Source: Streptomyces roseoverticillatus
GTDB lineage: Bacteria; Actinomycetota; Actinomycetes; Streptomycetales; Streptomycetaceae
Length of the DNA stretch: 48,679 nucleotides
Assembly (NCBI RefSeq): GCF_000719265.1
Contig: NZ_JOFL01000039.1
Location: 1 to 48,679, forward strand
Reading direction: 5' to 3'
Of this stretch, positions 7,978-17,507 are shown in pieces. Under the pieces are notes generated by a model that worked only from the letters and a program-made list of their open reading frames with translations, was not told the DNA's origin and did no database searches. The translations under genes were made by a program, and so were the position numbers. Each line of letters begins with the position of its first letter. Positions within the stretch are counted from its first letter, which is position 1.

Positions 7978-10199
7978 TTGGCGGACTCGTCCTTGGTCTC
8001 GTCGGCCTTGTCGGCGTCCTCGCCCTCGATGACCGGGATCAGGGAGAGCTTGCCGCGCTGGTCGATCTCGGCGATCTCGACCTGAACCTTCTGGCCCACG
8101 CCGAGCACGTCCTCGACGTTCTCCACGCGCTTGCCGCCGGCGAGCTTGCGGATCTGCGAGATGTGCAGCAGGCCGTCCTTGCCCGGCATGAGGGAGACGA
8201 AGGCACCGAAGGTGGTGGTCTTGACGACCGTACCCAGGTAGCGCTCGCCGACCTCCGGCATGGTCGGGTTGGCGATGCCGTTGATCGTGGCGCGGGCGGC
8301 CTCGGCGGAGGGGCCGTCGGCGGCACCGATGTAGATGGTGCCGTCGTCCTCGATCGTGATCTCGGCGCCGGTGTCCTCCTGGATCTGGTTGATCATCTTG
8401 CCCTTGGGGCCGATGACCTCACCGATCTTGTCCACCGGGATCTTGACGGTGATGATCCGCGGGGCGTAGGCGGACATCTCGTCCGGCGTGTCGATGGCCT
8501 CCATCATCACGTCGAGGATGTGCAGACGCGCGTCGCGGGCCTGCTTGAGGGCCGCGGCCAGGACGGAGGCCGGGATGCCGTCCAGCTTGGTGTCGAGCTG
8601 GAGGGCGGTCACGAACTCCTTGGTGCCGGCGACCTTGAAGTCCATGTCGCCGAAGGCGTCCTCCGCACCGAGGATGTCGGTGAGGGCGACGTAGTGCGTC
8701 TTGCCGTCGATCTCCTGGGAGATCAGGCCCATGGCGATGCCGGCGACGGGGGCCTTCAGCGGCACACCGGCGTTCAGCAGCGACATGGTGGAGGCGCAGA
8801 CCGAGCCCATGGACGTCGAGCCGTTGGAGCCCAGCGCCTCGGAGACCTGGCGGATGGCGTAGGGGAACTCCTCGCGCGTCGGCAGCACGGGCACGATGGC
8901 CCGCTCGGCCAGGGCGCCGTGGCCGATCTCGCGGCGCTTCGGCGAACCGACGCGGCCGGTCTCGCCGACGGAGTACGGCGGGAAGTTGTAGTTGTGCATG
9001 TAGCGCTTGCGGGTCACCGGGGAGAGGGTGTCCAGCTGCTGCTCCATGCGGAGCATGTTGAGGGTGGTGACGCCCAGGATCTGGGTCTCGCCACGCTCGA
9101 ACAGGGCGGAGCCGTGAACGCGCGGGATGGCCTCGACCTCGGCGGCGAGCGTGCGGATGTCCGTCACGCCACGGCCGTCGATGCGCTTCTTCTCCTTGAT
9201 GACGCGCTCACGGACCAGGGACTTGGTCAGCGAGCGGTACGCGGCGGAGATCTCCTTCTCGCGGCCCTCGAACTCCGGCAGGAGCTTCTCGGCGGCGAGC
9301 TCCTTGACGCGGTCGATCTCGGTCTCGCGCTCCTGCTTGCCGGCGATGGTGAGCGCCTGGGCGAGCTCGTCGCGGACGGCCTTGGTCAGGGCGGCCAGGA
9401 CGTCGTCCTGGTAGTCCAGGAAGACCGGGAACTCACCCTCGGGCTTGGCGGCCTGGGCGGCGAGCTCGGACTGGGCGCGGCACAGGACCTTGATGAAGGG
9501 CTTCGCGGCCTCGAGACCGGCGGCGACGACCTCCTCGGTGGGGGCGTCGGCGCCGTCCTTGACCAGCTGGATGGTCTTCTCGGTGGCCTCGGCCTCGACC
9601 ATCATGATCGCGACGTCGCCGTCCTCCAGGACGCGGCCGGCCACGACCATGTCGAAGACGGCGTCCTCGAGCTCGGTGTGGGTCGGGAACGCCACCCACT
9701 GGCCCTTGATCAGAGCGACGCGGGTGGCGCCGATCGGACCGGAGAAGGGCAGGCCCGCGAGCTGCGTGGAGCAGGAGGCGGCGTTGATCGCGACCACGTC
9801 GTAGAGGTGGTCGGGGTTGAGGGCCATGACCGTCTCGACGATCTGGATCTCGTTGCGCAGGCCCTTCTTGAAGGAGGGGCGCAGCGGCCGGTCGATCAGG
9901 CGGCAGGTGAGGACCGCGTCCTCGGAGGGGCGGCCCTCACGGCGGAAGAAGGAGCCGGGGATCTTGCCGGCCGCGTACATCCGCTCCTCGACGTCCACCG
10001 TCAGGGGGAAGAAGTCGAGCTGGTCCTTGGGCTTCTTGGAAGCGGTGGTGGCCGACAGCACCATGGTGTCGTCGTCCAGGTACGCCACGGCGGAACCGGC
10101 GGCCTGCTTGGCCAGGCGGCCCGTCTCGAAGCGGATGGTGCGGGTGCCGAAGGCGCCGTTGTCGATGACGGCCTCGGCGTAGTGGGTCTCGTTCTCCAC
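7974..10199 (-). CDS. pnp: Polynucleotide phosphorylase / guanosine pentaphosphate synthetase
   Basis: A 741-residue 3-prime-to-5-prime phosphorolytic exoribonuclease and RNA-tailing enzyme. The Streptomyces enzyme was also described as guanosine pentaphosphate synthetase (GpsI). Two RNase PH domains fill residues 1-555, joined by an alpha-helical linker. A KH domain ([20 protein letters not shown], about 600) and an S1 domain ([15 protein letters not shown], about 650-720) follow. The acidic tail ([17 protein letters not shown]) is usual. The GTG start at 10199 has GAGGAG upstream. It lies downstream of rpsO, with two intergenic hairpins. Confidence 0.97.
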   Translation of the reverse strand: MENETHYAEAVIDNGAFGTRTIRFETGRLAKQAAGSAVAYLDDDTMVLSATTASKKPKDQLDFFPLTVDVEERMYAAGKIPGSFFRREGRPSEDAVLTCRLIDRPLRPSFKKGLRNEIQIVETVMALNPDHLYDVVAINAASCSTQLAGLPFSGPIGATRVALIKGQWVAFPTHTELEDAVFDMVVAGRVLEDGDVAIMMVEAEATEKTIQLVKDGADAPTEEVVAAGLEAAKPFIKVLCRAQSELAAQAAKPEGEFPVFLDYQDDVLAALTKAVRDELAQALTIAGKQERETEIDRVKELAAEKLLPEFEGREKEISAAYRSLTKSLVRERVIKEKKRIDGRGVTDIRTLAAEVEAIPRVHGSALFERGETQILGVTTLNMLRMEQQLDTLSPVTRKRYMHNYNFPPYSVGETGRVGSPKRREIGHGALAERAIVPVLPTREEFPYAIRQVSEALGSNGSTSMGSVCASTMSLLNAGVPLKAPVAGIAMGLISQEIDGKTHYVALTDILGAEDAFGDMDFKVAGTKEFVTALQLDTKLDGIPASVLAAALKQARDARLHILDVMMEAIDTPDEMSAYAPRIITVKIPVDKIGEVIGPKGKMINQIQEDTGAEITIEDDGTIYIGAADGPSAEAARATINGIANPTMPEVGERYLGTVVKTTTFGAFVSLMPGKDGLLHISQIRKLAGGKRVENVEDVLGVGQKVQVEIAEIDQRGKLSLIPVIEGEDADKADETKDESAK

Positions 10200-10220
10200 T
10201 AGGGATATCTCCTCGTCTGC

Positions 10221-10243
10221 GTCCCCGCCCGTGTGGCGGGGAC
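10221..10243 (-). ncRNA. Hairpin in the pnp leader (possible RNase III site)
   Basis: Arms GTCCCCGCC (10221-10229) and GGCGGGGAC (10235-10243) form a 9-bp stem with a 5-base loop just upstream of the pnp ribosome site. A second small stem (CCCGGAT/ATCCGGG) lies at 10288-10308. In Streptomyces the rpsO-pnp intergenic region is known to contain structure that RNase III cleaves. That this hairpin is the site is inference. Confidence 0.5.
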
Positions 10244-10417
10244 GGTGGCGGAGGAGCGTCTGTGCTGGCCGGTCTTCGATCGAAGCACCCGGATTTCCCT
10301 GATCCGGGGGCCACTACCGAGGACCGGCGGCGAGCTGAGCGCTCCTCCTCGTACGGTTCGGCACGGATGCCGTCGTGGAACCAGACTACAAAGCTTCTGC
10401 TGTCCACGAGATACGCA

Positions 10418-10454
10418 AAGGGAGCGGCCCCCAGACGGTGGGAACCGCTCCCTT
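10418..10454 (-). terminator. rpsO terminator / attenuating hairpin
   Basis: Arms AAGGGAGCGG (10418-10427) and CCGCTCCCTT (10445-10454) pair perfectly 9 bases after the rpsO stop codon. No long U-tract follows, so partial read-through into pnp is plausible, as in other rpsO-pnp operons. Confidence 0.75.
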
Positions 10455-10463
10455 CACGGTGTC

Positions 10464-10751
10464 TTACTTGGCGCCGGCGGCACCGCGGCGGATGCCGAGG
10501 CGCTCGACCAGGGCGCGGAAGCGCGTGATGTCCTTCTTGGCCAGGTACTGCAGCAGGCGGCGACGCTGACCGACCAGGAGCAGCAGACCACGACGGGAGT
10601 GGTGGTCGTGCTTGTGCATCTTCAGGTGCTCGGTCAGGTCCGCGATGCGGCGGGTGAGCATCGCAACCTGGACCTCGGGGGAGCCGGTGTCGCCCTCCTT
10701 GGTGGCGAACTCGGCCATGATCTGCTTCTTCGTAGCGGCGTCGAGCGACAC
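10464..10751 (-). CDS. rpsO: 30S ribosomal protein S15
   Basis: A 95-residue S15 protein that binds the central domain of 16S rRNA. The sequence shows the family core [17 protein letters not shown] and the [15 protein letters not shown] loop, which contacts rRNA. The GTG start at 10751 is fixed by AGAAGGAG at 6-base spacing. The longer in-frame extension upstream has no support and would exceed the family length. It is the first gene of the rpsO-pnp unit. Confidence 0.97.
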   Translation of the reverse strand: MSLDAATKKQIMAEFATKEGDTGSPEVQVAMLTRRIADLTEHLKMHKHDHHSRRGLLLLVGQRRRLLQYLAKKDITRFRALVERLGIRRGAAGAK

Positions 10752-10961
10752 GCGATACTCCTTCTGAGTGTCTTTTGGCCACCGAGTGCCCTTGGTCTCT
10801 TTCTCAAGGGAGCTTCCGTTACTCGGGAGGCGGGGTCCGCTGGGCGCTGTCCCCAGAGACCCGCGAAGGGTGCTCCGGAGGCGCGTACACAAACGGCCGT
10901 TGCACAGAGTACCAGCCCGGACCAGCGGGGGAGGCCGCGGAGGGGGCGGGGGCCGCGCGGG

Positions 10962-11129
10962 GCCTCATGCGAGGCCTGGGGCGCCGCCTCATGCGAGGCC
11001 TGGGGCGCCGCCTCATGCGGGGCCTGGAGTGCCGCCTCATGCGGGGCCTGGAGTGCCGCCTCATGCGGGGCCTGGAGTGCCGCCTCATGCGGGGCCTGGA
11101 GTGCCGCCTCATGCGGGGCCTGGGGGTGC
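10962..11129. repeat. Tandem array of seven 24-bp units built on GCCTCATGC
   Basis: Seven head-to-tail units start at 10962, 10986, 11010, 11034, 11058, 11082 and 11106. Each begins GCCTCATGCG and is followed by a GC-rich spacer. Units 3-6 are identical, units 1-2 are a slightly different version, and unit 7 diverges at its end. The array lies between rpsO (start 10751) and the end of eccD (stop 11227). Because 24 is a multiple of three it creates open frames reading (LMRGLECR)n on the plus strand, but none has a ribosome site and I do not consider them genes. Spacers do not vary, so it is not a CRISPR array. Confidence 0.95.
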
Positions 11130-11226
11130 GAGGCCTCATACCCGCCTCATGCGGAGGCCTGGGGGCGCCCCGTGCGGGGCCTCATGCGGGCGCCTCATGC
11201 GGCGGACGGGCGCCCCATGCGGCGCG
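11130..11226. repeat. Degenerate tail of the GCCTCATGC array, abutting the eccD stop
   Basis: Further intact cores occur at 11144, 11179 and 11192, with altered versions GCCTCATAC (about 11133) and GCCCCATGC (about 11212) at irregular spacing. The tail runs right up to the eccD stop codon, so these sequences would form the 3-prime untranslated part of an eccD transcript. Confidence 0.85.
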
Positions 11227-12681
11227 TCAGCCCGCCGAAAGGCTGCGAGCCGCCGAGTACAGGTCGAGGACCGCCAGGCACAAGGGCACGAGCGCCAGGA
11301 GCAGGGTGCTCTCGGCCAGGTCGGAGACGCGCCCCCAAAAGGGTGACAGGCCCTTGGCGGGGACGATCAGTGCGACGGCGGTGAGCAGTCCTCCACCGAG
11401 GGTGACGGCGGCGGCCAGCCAGAGCGTGCGGACGTCGAGGGAGCCGCCGGTCGCACCGGCGGGAGGCATGAGGGAGAGGCCGAGGACGAGCAGGACGAGG
11501 GCCGCGAGGCCCGCGCCGAGGACGGCGGCGACCTGGGCTGTGTAGCGGAAGAGGCGGGCGCGCAGCAGCATCGCCAGGCCGGCGGTGAGGGCGAGGAGCC
11601 GGGGCCACGGATCGCTGCCCGGGGCGAAGGCCAGGACGGCCGTGGAGCCGGTCACGACGGCCGCGCAGCCGCCGACGAGGCCGAGCAGCAGTTCGTGGCC
11701 GCGGCGGACCTGGGCGGCGATGCGCGGGGCGTCCACGGGGTCGGCCTGCGGGGCGCCGCCGCGGGAGGCCGGCCGGTCCGCGGTGGTCGCGGAGCGCGGG
11801 GCGGCGTAGCCGATGGGGAGGCGGGCGACGCGGGCGGAGAGGCCGGGCAGGAAGGCGACGGCTCCTATGGCGACGACAGCGCAGACGGCGGCGGCGTCGG
11901 CCGGGCGTGCCTCGGTGAGGACCGCGCAGAAGGCGGCCACGGTGCCGGTGGCCGCGGCGGCCAGGGCGGCGACGAAGGGGGCGTCGCCGGCCGGCATGAC
12001 GGCGACGAGCACGGCGGCGGCGACGAGCACGGCCGCGCAGCCCAGCAGGAACTGCAGCCTGCCCGCTCCCTCGCCCGGGGCGGGGGCGAGGATCCCCGCC
12101 CCGGCGATCATCACGTGCGGGAGGGCGGCGAGGCCCAGGGCGACGGCGGACCCGCGGTCCGCGTACACCCGGGCCCGTACGCCCGCGAAGGCCGTCAGCA
12201 GCACGCCGACGGCGGCTGCGACGGCGCCCGGCAGGCCGTGCATGTCGTGCCGGCCGGGGTCGGCGAACCACAGGGCGAGGCCCATGAGGGCGAGCAGCAG
12301 CGCTCCGCCGGCCAGGCCGCAGGCGCGCAGGAGGCCGTCGTTCCAGAGGGTGTGGTCGCGGGTGACGGCGGAGGCGACGGCATCGCTGACGTCGTCGTGC
12401 ACGGCGGGCGGCAGGGACTCCGCGAAGGGCCGCAGGGCGAGCAGGTCGCCGTCCAGGACGCGCTGGGCGGCGAGCGAGCGGGCACTGTCGAGGACGGTGC
12501 CGTCGCGGCGTACGAGGTGGTAGCCGGTGGGGGTGCCTGCCGGCTGGGTCTGGCCGGTCAGGCGCAGGATCTCCGGGTACACGTCGGCGACGGCGATGTC
12601 GTCCGGCAGGGCGACGTCGATCCGGCTGTCGGGCGCGACGACGGTCACTCGGCAGAAGCCGGTCGCAGCGGACGTACTCAC
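11227..12681 (-). CDS. eccD: Type VII secretion integral membrane protein EccD
   Basis: A 484-residue protein. An N-terminal ubiquitin-like domain (about residues 8-90; CRVTVVAPDSRIDVALPDD, later LALRPF) is followed by about eleven hydrophobic segments from about residue 117 to the C-terminus, the architecture of EccD, the channel-like core of ESX/T7SS. A charged cytoplasmic loop is at about 300-335. It is divergent from eccC with 240 bp between. The 3-prime end runs into the 24-bp repeat array instead of a simple hairpin terminator. Confidence 0.93.
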   Translation of the reverse strand: MSTSAATGFCRVTVVAPDSRIDVALPDDIAVADVYPEILRLTGQTQPAGTPTGYHLVRRDGTVLDSARSLAAQRVLDGDLLALRPFAESLPPAVHDDVSDAVASAVTRDHTLWNDGLLRACGLAGGALLLALMGLALWFADPGRHDMHGLPGAVAAAVGVLLTAFAGVRARVYADRGSAVALGLAALPHVMIAGAGILAPAPGEGAGRLQFLLGCAAVLVAAAVLVAVMPAGDAPFVAALAAAATGTVAAFCAVLTEARPADAAAVCAVVAIGAVAFLPGLSARVARLPIGYAAPRSATTADRPASRGGAPQADPVDAPRIAAQVRRGHELLLGLVGGCAAVVTGSTAVLAFAPGSDPWPRLLALTAGLAMLLRARLFRYTAQVAAVLGAGLAALVLLVLGLSLMPPAGATGGSLDVRTLWLAAAVTLGGGLLTAVALIVPAKGLSPFWGRVSDLAESTLLLALVPLCLAVLDLYSAARSLSAG

Positions 12682-12792
12682 CTATCAGGCCCCTTGATTC
12701 ACTTGGTTCACGGTGCGCGGCCGTGCTCCGCGGGCGGCTGTTCCCGCCCCGTGCGTACGGGCCCGCGCGCGGCTGTGCGCGACTGTGCGGCC

Positions 12793-12830
12793 ACCCTATC
12801 GGGGGGCTCTTGCGCGTACGCCGATAGGAT
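12793..12830. promoter_or_regulatory. Back-to-back -10 elements for divergent eccD and eccC
   Basis: CCTATCGG (12795-12802) and CCGATAGG (12821-12828) are inverted repeats. They place a Streptomyces-like -10 hexamer on each strand: TAGGGT on the minus strand (12793-12798) pointing at eccD and TAGGAT on the plus strand (12825-12830) pointing at eccC. Clear -35 boxes are missing, so the promoters may need an activator. The rest of the 240-bp gap shows nothing I can name. Confidence 0.4.
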
Positions 12831-12921
12831 CACCGTTCCGCGCAGGGGGGCCGTCGCCGTCGGGGCGACAGGCGGTACCACGCGGAACTGTTCTTGCCGT
12901 GCGGAGGGGTTGAGGCATCCG

Positions 12922-15900
12922 GTGAGCCAGATCGTGGTCAGTCGTCCCCCGAGGGCCCTGCCGCCGGAGGTGCCCGGCGAGGAGGTCCTCCTGGAGGCGC
13001 CGCCGGAGCTGCCGAGGGGCCGTCAGGAGGGGCTGCTGATGCAGCTGCTGCCGACGCTCGGCATGGCCTCGTCGATGGTGTACTTCTTCATGCCGGGCGC
13101 CGCCCCGATGATGAAGATCATGGGCGTGCTGATGATGTGCTCGACGCTCGGCATGACCGTCGCGATGATCGTCCGGCACCGGCAGGGCACCCAGGGGCAG
13201 ACCGCGGACATGCGCCGCGACTACCTCAAGTACTTGTCGCAGACCCGGCGCACCGTGCAGCGCACGGCCAAGGCGCAGCGGGACGCGCAGTTCTACCTGC
13301 ACCCCTCCCCCGACCAGCTGTGGTCGGTGGTGGCCGAGGGCACGAGGCTGTGGGAACGGCGCGCGAGCGACGATGACTTCGCGCAGGTCCGCGTCGGGCT
13401 GGGCACGCAGCAGCTCGCGACGCCGCTGGTGGCGCCCGAGACGGCGCCGATAGACGAGCTGGAGCCGCTGACGACGGGGGCGATGCAGCAGTTCCTGGCG
13501 ACGCACGGTTCGCTGGACGGCATGCCGGTGGCGCTGTCGTTGCGCGCCTTCTACCACGTGACGCTGTCGGGCGACCCGGAGTCGGTGCACGGGGCGGCGC
13601 GGGCCCTGGTGGCGCAGCTGGTGACGCTGCATTCGCCGGACGACCTCGTCGTGGCCGTGGTCTCGGCACGGGGCGCGGCGTCGTACTGGGAGTGGACGAA
13701 GTGGCTGCCCCACGTACAGGTGCCCGGGGCGGTGGACGGGGCCGGCGCGAGGCGGCTGATCGGGGACGACCTGGCGGAGCTGGAGGACCTGCTGCGGCCG
13801 CGCCTGGAGGGCCGTACGCGCTTCAGCCGGGACGGTCAGCCGGTGCTGGACCAGCCGCACGTGGTGGTCGTGCTGGACGGTGCCTCGGTGTCGGCGGACT
13901 CGGTGTTCGCGGCGCCCGAGGGGCTGCAGGGAGTGACCGTCGTCGAGGTGGTGACCGGTGATCTGGGCGAGCCGCGCGGCGGGCTGTCGGTGGTCGTGCA
14001 GCCGGGTTCGCTGCGGCTGATGTCGCAGGTCGCGGTCTACGAGGGGATGCCGGACACGCTGGCCATGGAGGCCGCGGAGGCGCTCGCGCGGCAGCTGGCG
14101 CCGATGCGCATGGGCGGGGGCGGCGACGGCGACGAGCCGCTGCTGGCGAACCTGGACTTCACCGATCTGCTGGGGCTGGGCGACGCGGGCTCGGTGGAGG
14201 TGGCGCGTACGTGGCGGCCGCGGTCGGCGGCGGAGCGGCTGCGGGTGCCGATCGGCGTCAGCGAGGACGGCGCCCCCGTGATGCTGGACCTGAAGGAGGC
14301 CGCGCAGGACGGCATGGGGCCGCACGGCCTGTGCGTCGGCGCGACCGGTTCCGGCAAGTCGGAGCTGCTGCGCACGTTGGTCCTGGGGCTCGCGGTCACG
14401 CACAGCTCCGAGACGCTGAACTTCGTCCTGGCCGACTTCAAGGGCGGTGCGACGTTCGCGGGCATGTCGGAGATGCCGCACGTGGCCGCCGTGATCACCA
14501 ACCTCGCCGACGACCTGACGCTGGTCGACCGCATGCGCGACTCGATCACCGGCGAGCTGCAGCGCCGCCAGGAGCTGCTGCGGTCGGCGGGCAACTACGC
14601 CAACCTCCACGACTACGAGAAGGCGCGGGCGGCCGGTGCGGCACTGGAGCCGCTGGCTTCACTCGTCCTGGTGATCGACGAGTTCAGCGAGCTGTTGACG
14701 GCCAAGCCCGACTTCATCGACATGTTCATCCAGATCGGCCGCATCGGCCGGTCCCTGGGCGTGCACCTGCTGCTGGCCTCGCAGCGGCTGGAGGAGGGCC
14801 GGCTGCGCGGCCTGGAGACGTACCTGTCGTACCGGATCGGTCTGCGGACGTTCTCGGCCGCGGAGTCGCGCACGGCGATCGGCGTGCCGGACGCGTACCA
14901 CCTGCCGTCGGTGCCGGGCTCCGGCTACCTGAAGTTCGGCACGGACGAGATGACGCGCTTCAAGGCGGCGTACGTCTCGGGCACGTACCGGTCGGCCGCC
15001 GGCACGGGGCCCCGCACGGGGCCGCTGCCGGTCGACCGCCGCCCCGTGCTGTTCACCGCCGAACCGGTCCCCGTCACCTACACCGACCCGGCGCCCGCGA
15101 CGCCGTCGTCGCCCGGCCCGGGCGACGACGCGCTGGCCGACACGGTCCTCGACGTGATCGTGCGCCGGCTGGAGGGCCAGGGCCCGCCGGCCCACCAGGT
15201 GTGGCTGCCGCCGCTGGACCGGTCCGCGGCCCTCGACGAGCTCCTGCCGCCCCTTTCGGCCGTGCCGGGCCGCGGCCTCACGGCGCCCGGGCATCCGCGC
15301 CTCGGCCGCCTCAGCGTCCCGCTCGGCCTGGTCGACAAGCCCTTCGAGCAGCGCCGGGACGTGCTCTACCGCGACTTCTCGGGCGCGGCGGGCAACATGC
15401 TCGTCGTAGGCGGGCCGCAGTCAGGTAAGTCGACGCTGATGCGGACGCTGGTGTCGGCCTTCGCACTGACGCACACCCCGGCCGAGGTGCAGTTCTACGG
15501 GCTGGACTTCGGCGGCGGCGGCATGAGCGCCATCGAGGGCCTGCCGCACGTGGGCGGCGTGGCGTCCCGGCTCGACCCCGAGCGGGTGCGCCGTACGGTC
15601 GCCGAGGTGGCGGGCGTCCTGGCCCGCCGCGAGGAGTACTTCCGGGCGAACGCCATCGACTCGATCGGCACGTTCCGGCGGTTGCGGGCGTCGGGCGAGA
15701 TCACGGACCAGCCGTGGGGCGACGTCTTCCTCATCGTCGACGGCTGGGCGAGCTTCCGGCAGGAGTACGAGATGCTGGAGGGCCTCGTCGCCGACGTCGC
15801 GGCGCGCGGCCTGGGCTACGGCGTCCACCTCGTGGTGACCGCCTCCCGCAACATGGAGGTGCGCGCCTCCCTCAAGGACCAGCTCCTCAACCGGCTCGAA

Positions 15901-16878
15901 CTGCGCCTCGGCGACACCATGGACTCGGAGTTCGACCGCAAGGTCGCCGCCAACGTCCCCGCCGGGGTGCCCGGCCGCGGCCAGCTCCCCGAAAAGCTCC
16001 ACTTCATGGCCGCCGTGCCCCGCATCGACTCCGACAGCGACCCCGAGACCCTCACCGACGGCACCGCCGCCATGGTGCGCGCCGTCAGCGAGGCGTGGGG
16101 CGGCCCCACCGCGCCCGGAGTGCGGCTCCTGCCGCGCCGGCTGCGCGCCGACGACCTTCCCAAGGGATTCGAGCAACCGCAGCACGGCGTGGCCTTCGGC
16201 ATCGACGAGACCAACCTGGAGCCGGTCTTCGTCGACTTCGAGACGGACCCGTTCTTCCTCGTCTTCGGCGAGAGCGAGTCCGGCAAGACCGCCCTGCTGC
16301 GCCTCCTGGCCAAGCAGATCACGGAGCGGTACAGCCCCGACGAGGCGAAGATCGTGGTCGGCGACTACCGCCGGACGCTCCTGGACGTCGTCCCCGCCAC
16401 GCACCTGCTGGAGTACGCGCCGGTCGCCTCGGCCCTGACGGTGCACGCCGACGCCCTCAACCGCCTCATGGAGCGGCGCTCCCCGCAGCCCGACATCACG
16501 CCGCAGCAGCTGCGCGACCGCAGCTGGTGGTCGGGCCCGCGGTTCTTCGTCATCATCGACGACTACGAGCTCGTCTCCACCAGCAGCGGGAACCCGCTCG
16601 CCGTCCTCACCGAGAACCTGCCCTTCGCGCGCGACGTCGGCGTGCGCTTCATCATCGCGCGCAGCTCGGCGGGCGCGTCCCGGTCGATGTACGAGACCTT
16701 CATGCAGCGGGTGAAGGAGCTGGGCCCCCAGGGCGTGCTCCTGTCCGGCGACCCGGGCGAGGGCGACCTGCTCGGCGGCGTGCGGCCGCACCAGATGCCG
16801 CCGGGGCGCGGGTACTTCGTGTCGCGGAAGCGGGGAGTGCCGCTGGTGCAGGTGGGGTGGCTGCCCGAGGAAGTGTGA
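12922..16878 (+). CDS. eccC: Type VII secretion ATPase EccC (fused EccCa-EccCb)
   Basis: A 1318-residue FtsK/SpoIIIE-family motor that recognises and drives WXG100 substrates through the membrane. Two hydrophobic segments at about residues 38-80 are followed by a domain of unknown function and three ATPase domains. Walker A motifs are GATGSGKSE (about 473), GGPQSGKST (about 830) and GESESGKTA (about 1115). The Walker B regions read LVIDEF, LIVDGW and VIIDDY, so only the first has the usual catalytic Glu, as known for EccC where sites 2 and 3 bind ATP more statically. The GTG at 12922 (MSQIVVSRPPRALPPEVP) is chosen because GAGG lies 6 bases upstream and the family starts there. The much longer open frame upstream overlaps eccD and is spurious. 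Confidence 0.95.
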   Translation: MSQIVVSRPPRALPPEVPGEEVLLEAPPELPRGRQEGLLMQLLPTLGMASSMVYFFMPGAAPMMKIMGVLMMCSTLGMTVAMIVRHRQGTQGQTADMRRDYLKYLSQTRRTVQRTAKAQRDAQFYLHPSPDQLWSVVAEGTRLWERRASDDDFAQVRVGLGTQQLATPLVAPETAPIDELEPLTTGAMQQFLATHGSLDGMPVALSLRAFYHVTLSGDPESVHGAARALVAQLVTLHSPDDLVVAVVSARGAASYWEWTKWLPHVQVPGAVDGAGARRLIGDDLAELEDLLRPRLEGRTRFSRDGQPVLDQPHVVVVLDGASVSADSVFAAPEGLQGVTVVEVVTGDLGEPRGGLSVVVQPGSLRLMSQVAVYEGMPDTLAMEAAEALARQLAPMRMGGGGDGDEPLLANLDFTDLLGLGDAGSVEVARTWRPRSAAERLRVPIGVSEDGAPVMLDLKEAAQDGMGPHGLCVGATGSGKSELLRTLVLGLAVTHSSETLNFVLADFKGGATFAGMSEMPHVAAVITNLADDLTLVDRMRDSITGELQRRQELLRSAGNYANLHDYEKARAAGAALEPLASLVLVIDEFSELLTAKPDFIDMFIQIGRIGRSLGVHLLLASQRLEEGRLRGLETYLSYRIGLRTFSAAESRTAIGVPDAYHLPSVPGSGYLKFGTDEMTRFKAAYVSGTYRSAAGTGPRTGPLPVDRRPVLFTAEPVPVTYTDPAPATPSSPGPGDDALADTVLDVIVRRLEGQGPPAHQVWLPPLDRSAALDELLPPLSAVPGRGLTAPGHPRLGRLSVPLGLVDKPFEQRRDVLYRDFSGAAGNMLVVGGPQSGKSTLMRTLVSAFALTHTPAEVQFYGLDFGGGGMSAIEGLPHVGGVASRLDPERVRRTVAEVAGVLARREEYFRANAIDSIGTFRRLRASGEITDQPWGDVFLIVDGWASFRQEYEMLEGLVADVAARGLGYGVHLVVTASRNMEVRASLKDQLLNRLELRLGDTMDSEFDRKVAANVPAGVPGRGQLPEKLHFMAAVPRIDSDSDPETLTDGTAAMVRAVSEAWGGPTAPGVRLLPRRLRADDLPKGFEQPQHGVAFGIDETNLEPVFVDFETDPFFLVFGESESGKTALLRLLAKQITERYSPDEAKIVVGDYRRTLLDVVPATHLLEYAPVASALTVHADALNRLMERRSPQPDITPQQLRDRSWWSGPRFFVIIDDYELVSTSSGNPLAVLTENLPFARDVGVRFIIARSSAGASRSMYETFMQRVKELGPQGVLLSGDPGEGDLLGGVRPHQMPPGRGYFVSRKRGVPLVQVGWLPEEV

Positions 16879-16883
16879 GGGGC

Positions 16884-16926
16884 GGGGCGGCGTGAGGCGC
16901 AGGGGTGGCGAATTCACCGCCGCCCC
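16884..16926 (+). terminator. Hairpin after eccC
   Basis: GGGGCGGCG (16884-16892) and CGCCGCCCC (16918-16926) pair, and the stem can continue inward through GTGA/TCAC with a one-base bulge. It begins 6 bases after the eccC stop. The remaining bases to 17151 contain no recognisable gene. Confidence 0.65.
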
Positions 16927-17151
16927 GTGCGCGACCGGCCGGTGCTACGGGCCGGCACGACCGTCCCGGAACGCCTGCCTATACCACTTCGCGCCACGCC
17001 ACGGGCATTCTGCGAGTACCGTCCCGGAACCAACTCTGTGGTGGATCCATCCGGAGTACGCTGCTCACGACTGTTGCCCCCGTGGGCGTCAACTGGCGTG
17101 GCGCCTACGGATATCCGGCGGAATTGCGCACCGAAAGGCGGCCCCTGCTCC

Positions 17152-17382
17152 ATGGACGAACACGAGAAGGACGAGCTCTACGCCCGTGACATCTCCGGTC
17201 TCGAATGGCTGAGCGCGCCCGAGGCCAAAGACGACGAGGAGCGCGTCGAGATCGCCTACTTCTCCGATGGCGCAGTGGCGATGCGGTCCTCGACCGACCA
17301 CGAAACCGTCCTGCGCTACACCCCGGCCGAGTGGCGGGCCTTCGTGCTGGGTGCGCGTGACGGCGAGTTCGATCTCAAGTAA
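17152..17382 (+). CDS. DUF397 domain protein
   Basis: A 76-residue protein ending in the DUF397 hallmark RYTPAEWRAFVLGARDGEFD. DUF397 proteins are abundant in Streptomyces, usually beside XRE-type regulators or anti-sigma factors, and are thought to be regulatory partners. No such partner is adjacent here. I chose the ATG at 17152 because an AGGCGG stretch lies upstream and the product then has the normal family length. It sits between eccC and the WXG100 pair and could tie expression of the secretion locus to a regulator elsewhere. That role is inference. Confidence 0.8.
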   Translation: MDEHEKDELYARDISGLEWLSAPEAKDDEERVEIAYFSDGAVAMRSSTDHETVLRYTPAEWRAFVLGARDGEFDLK

Positions 17383-17395
17383 TCCGGCGGGCAAA

Positions 17396-17443
17396 CACGC
17401 AGGGGGTGGGCAGCCAGTGCCCCGGCTGCCCACCCCCTGCGTG
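17396..17443. terminator. 20-bp perfect bidirectional hairpin
   Basis: Positions 17396-17415 and 17424-17443 are perfect complements with an 8-base loop. The hairpin lies 14 bases after the DUF397 gene and 65 bases after the convergent WXG100 gene, and can serve both. Confidence 0.9.
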
Positions 17444-17507
17444 CGGCCATACGGCCCGTCAGCGGCTGGTTCAGCAGCTCGCTCAAAGCCTGCCTCAGTA
17501 GCCTGGC

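Noticed and set aside
10962..11129. CRISPR array.
   Set aside because: Units are contiguous and near-identical, there are no unique spacers and no cas genes in the window.
10775..11545. Open frames across the 24-bp array, including one reading (LMRGLECR)n.
   Set aside because: They exist only because the repeat length is a multiple of three, lack a ribosome site and run antisense into eccD.
11695..12921. Extension of the eccC frame upstream by 409 codons.
   Set aside because: It overlaps eccD antisense, has Gly/Arg-rich nonsense composition, and the GTG at 12922 has a proper ribosome site.
17152..17382. A third WXG100-like substrate.
   Set aside because: No WXG turn. The sequence matches DUF397 instead.
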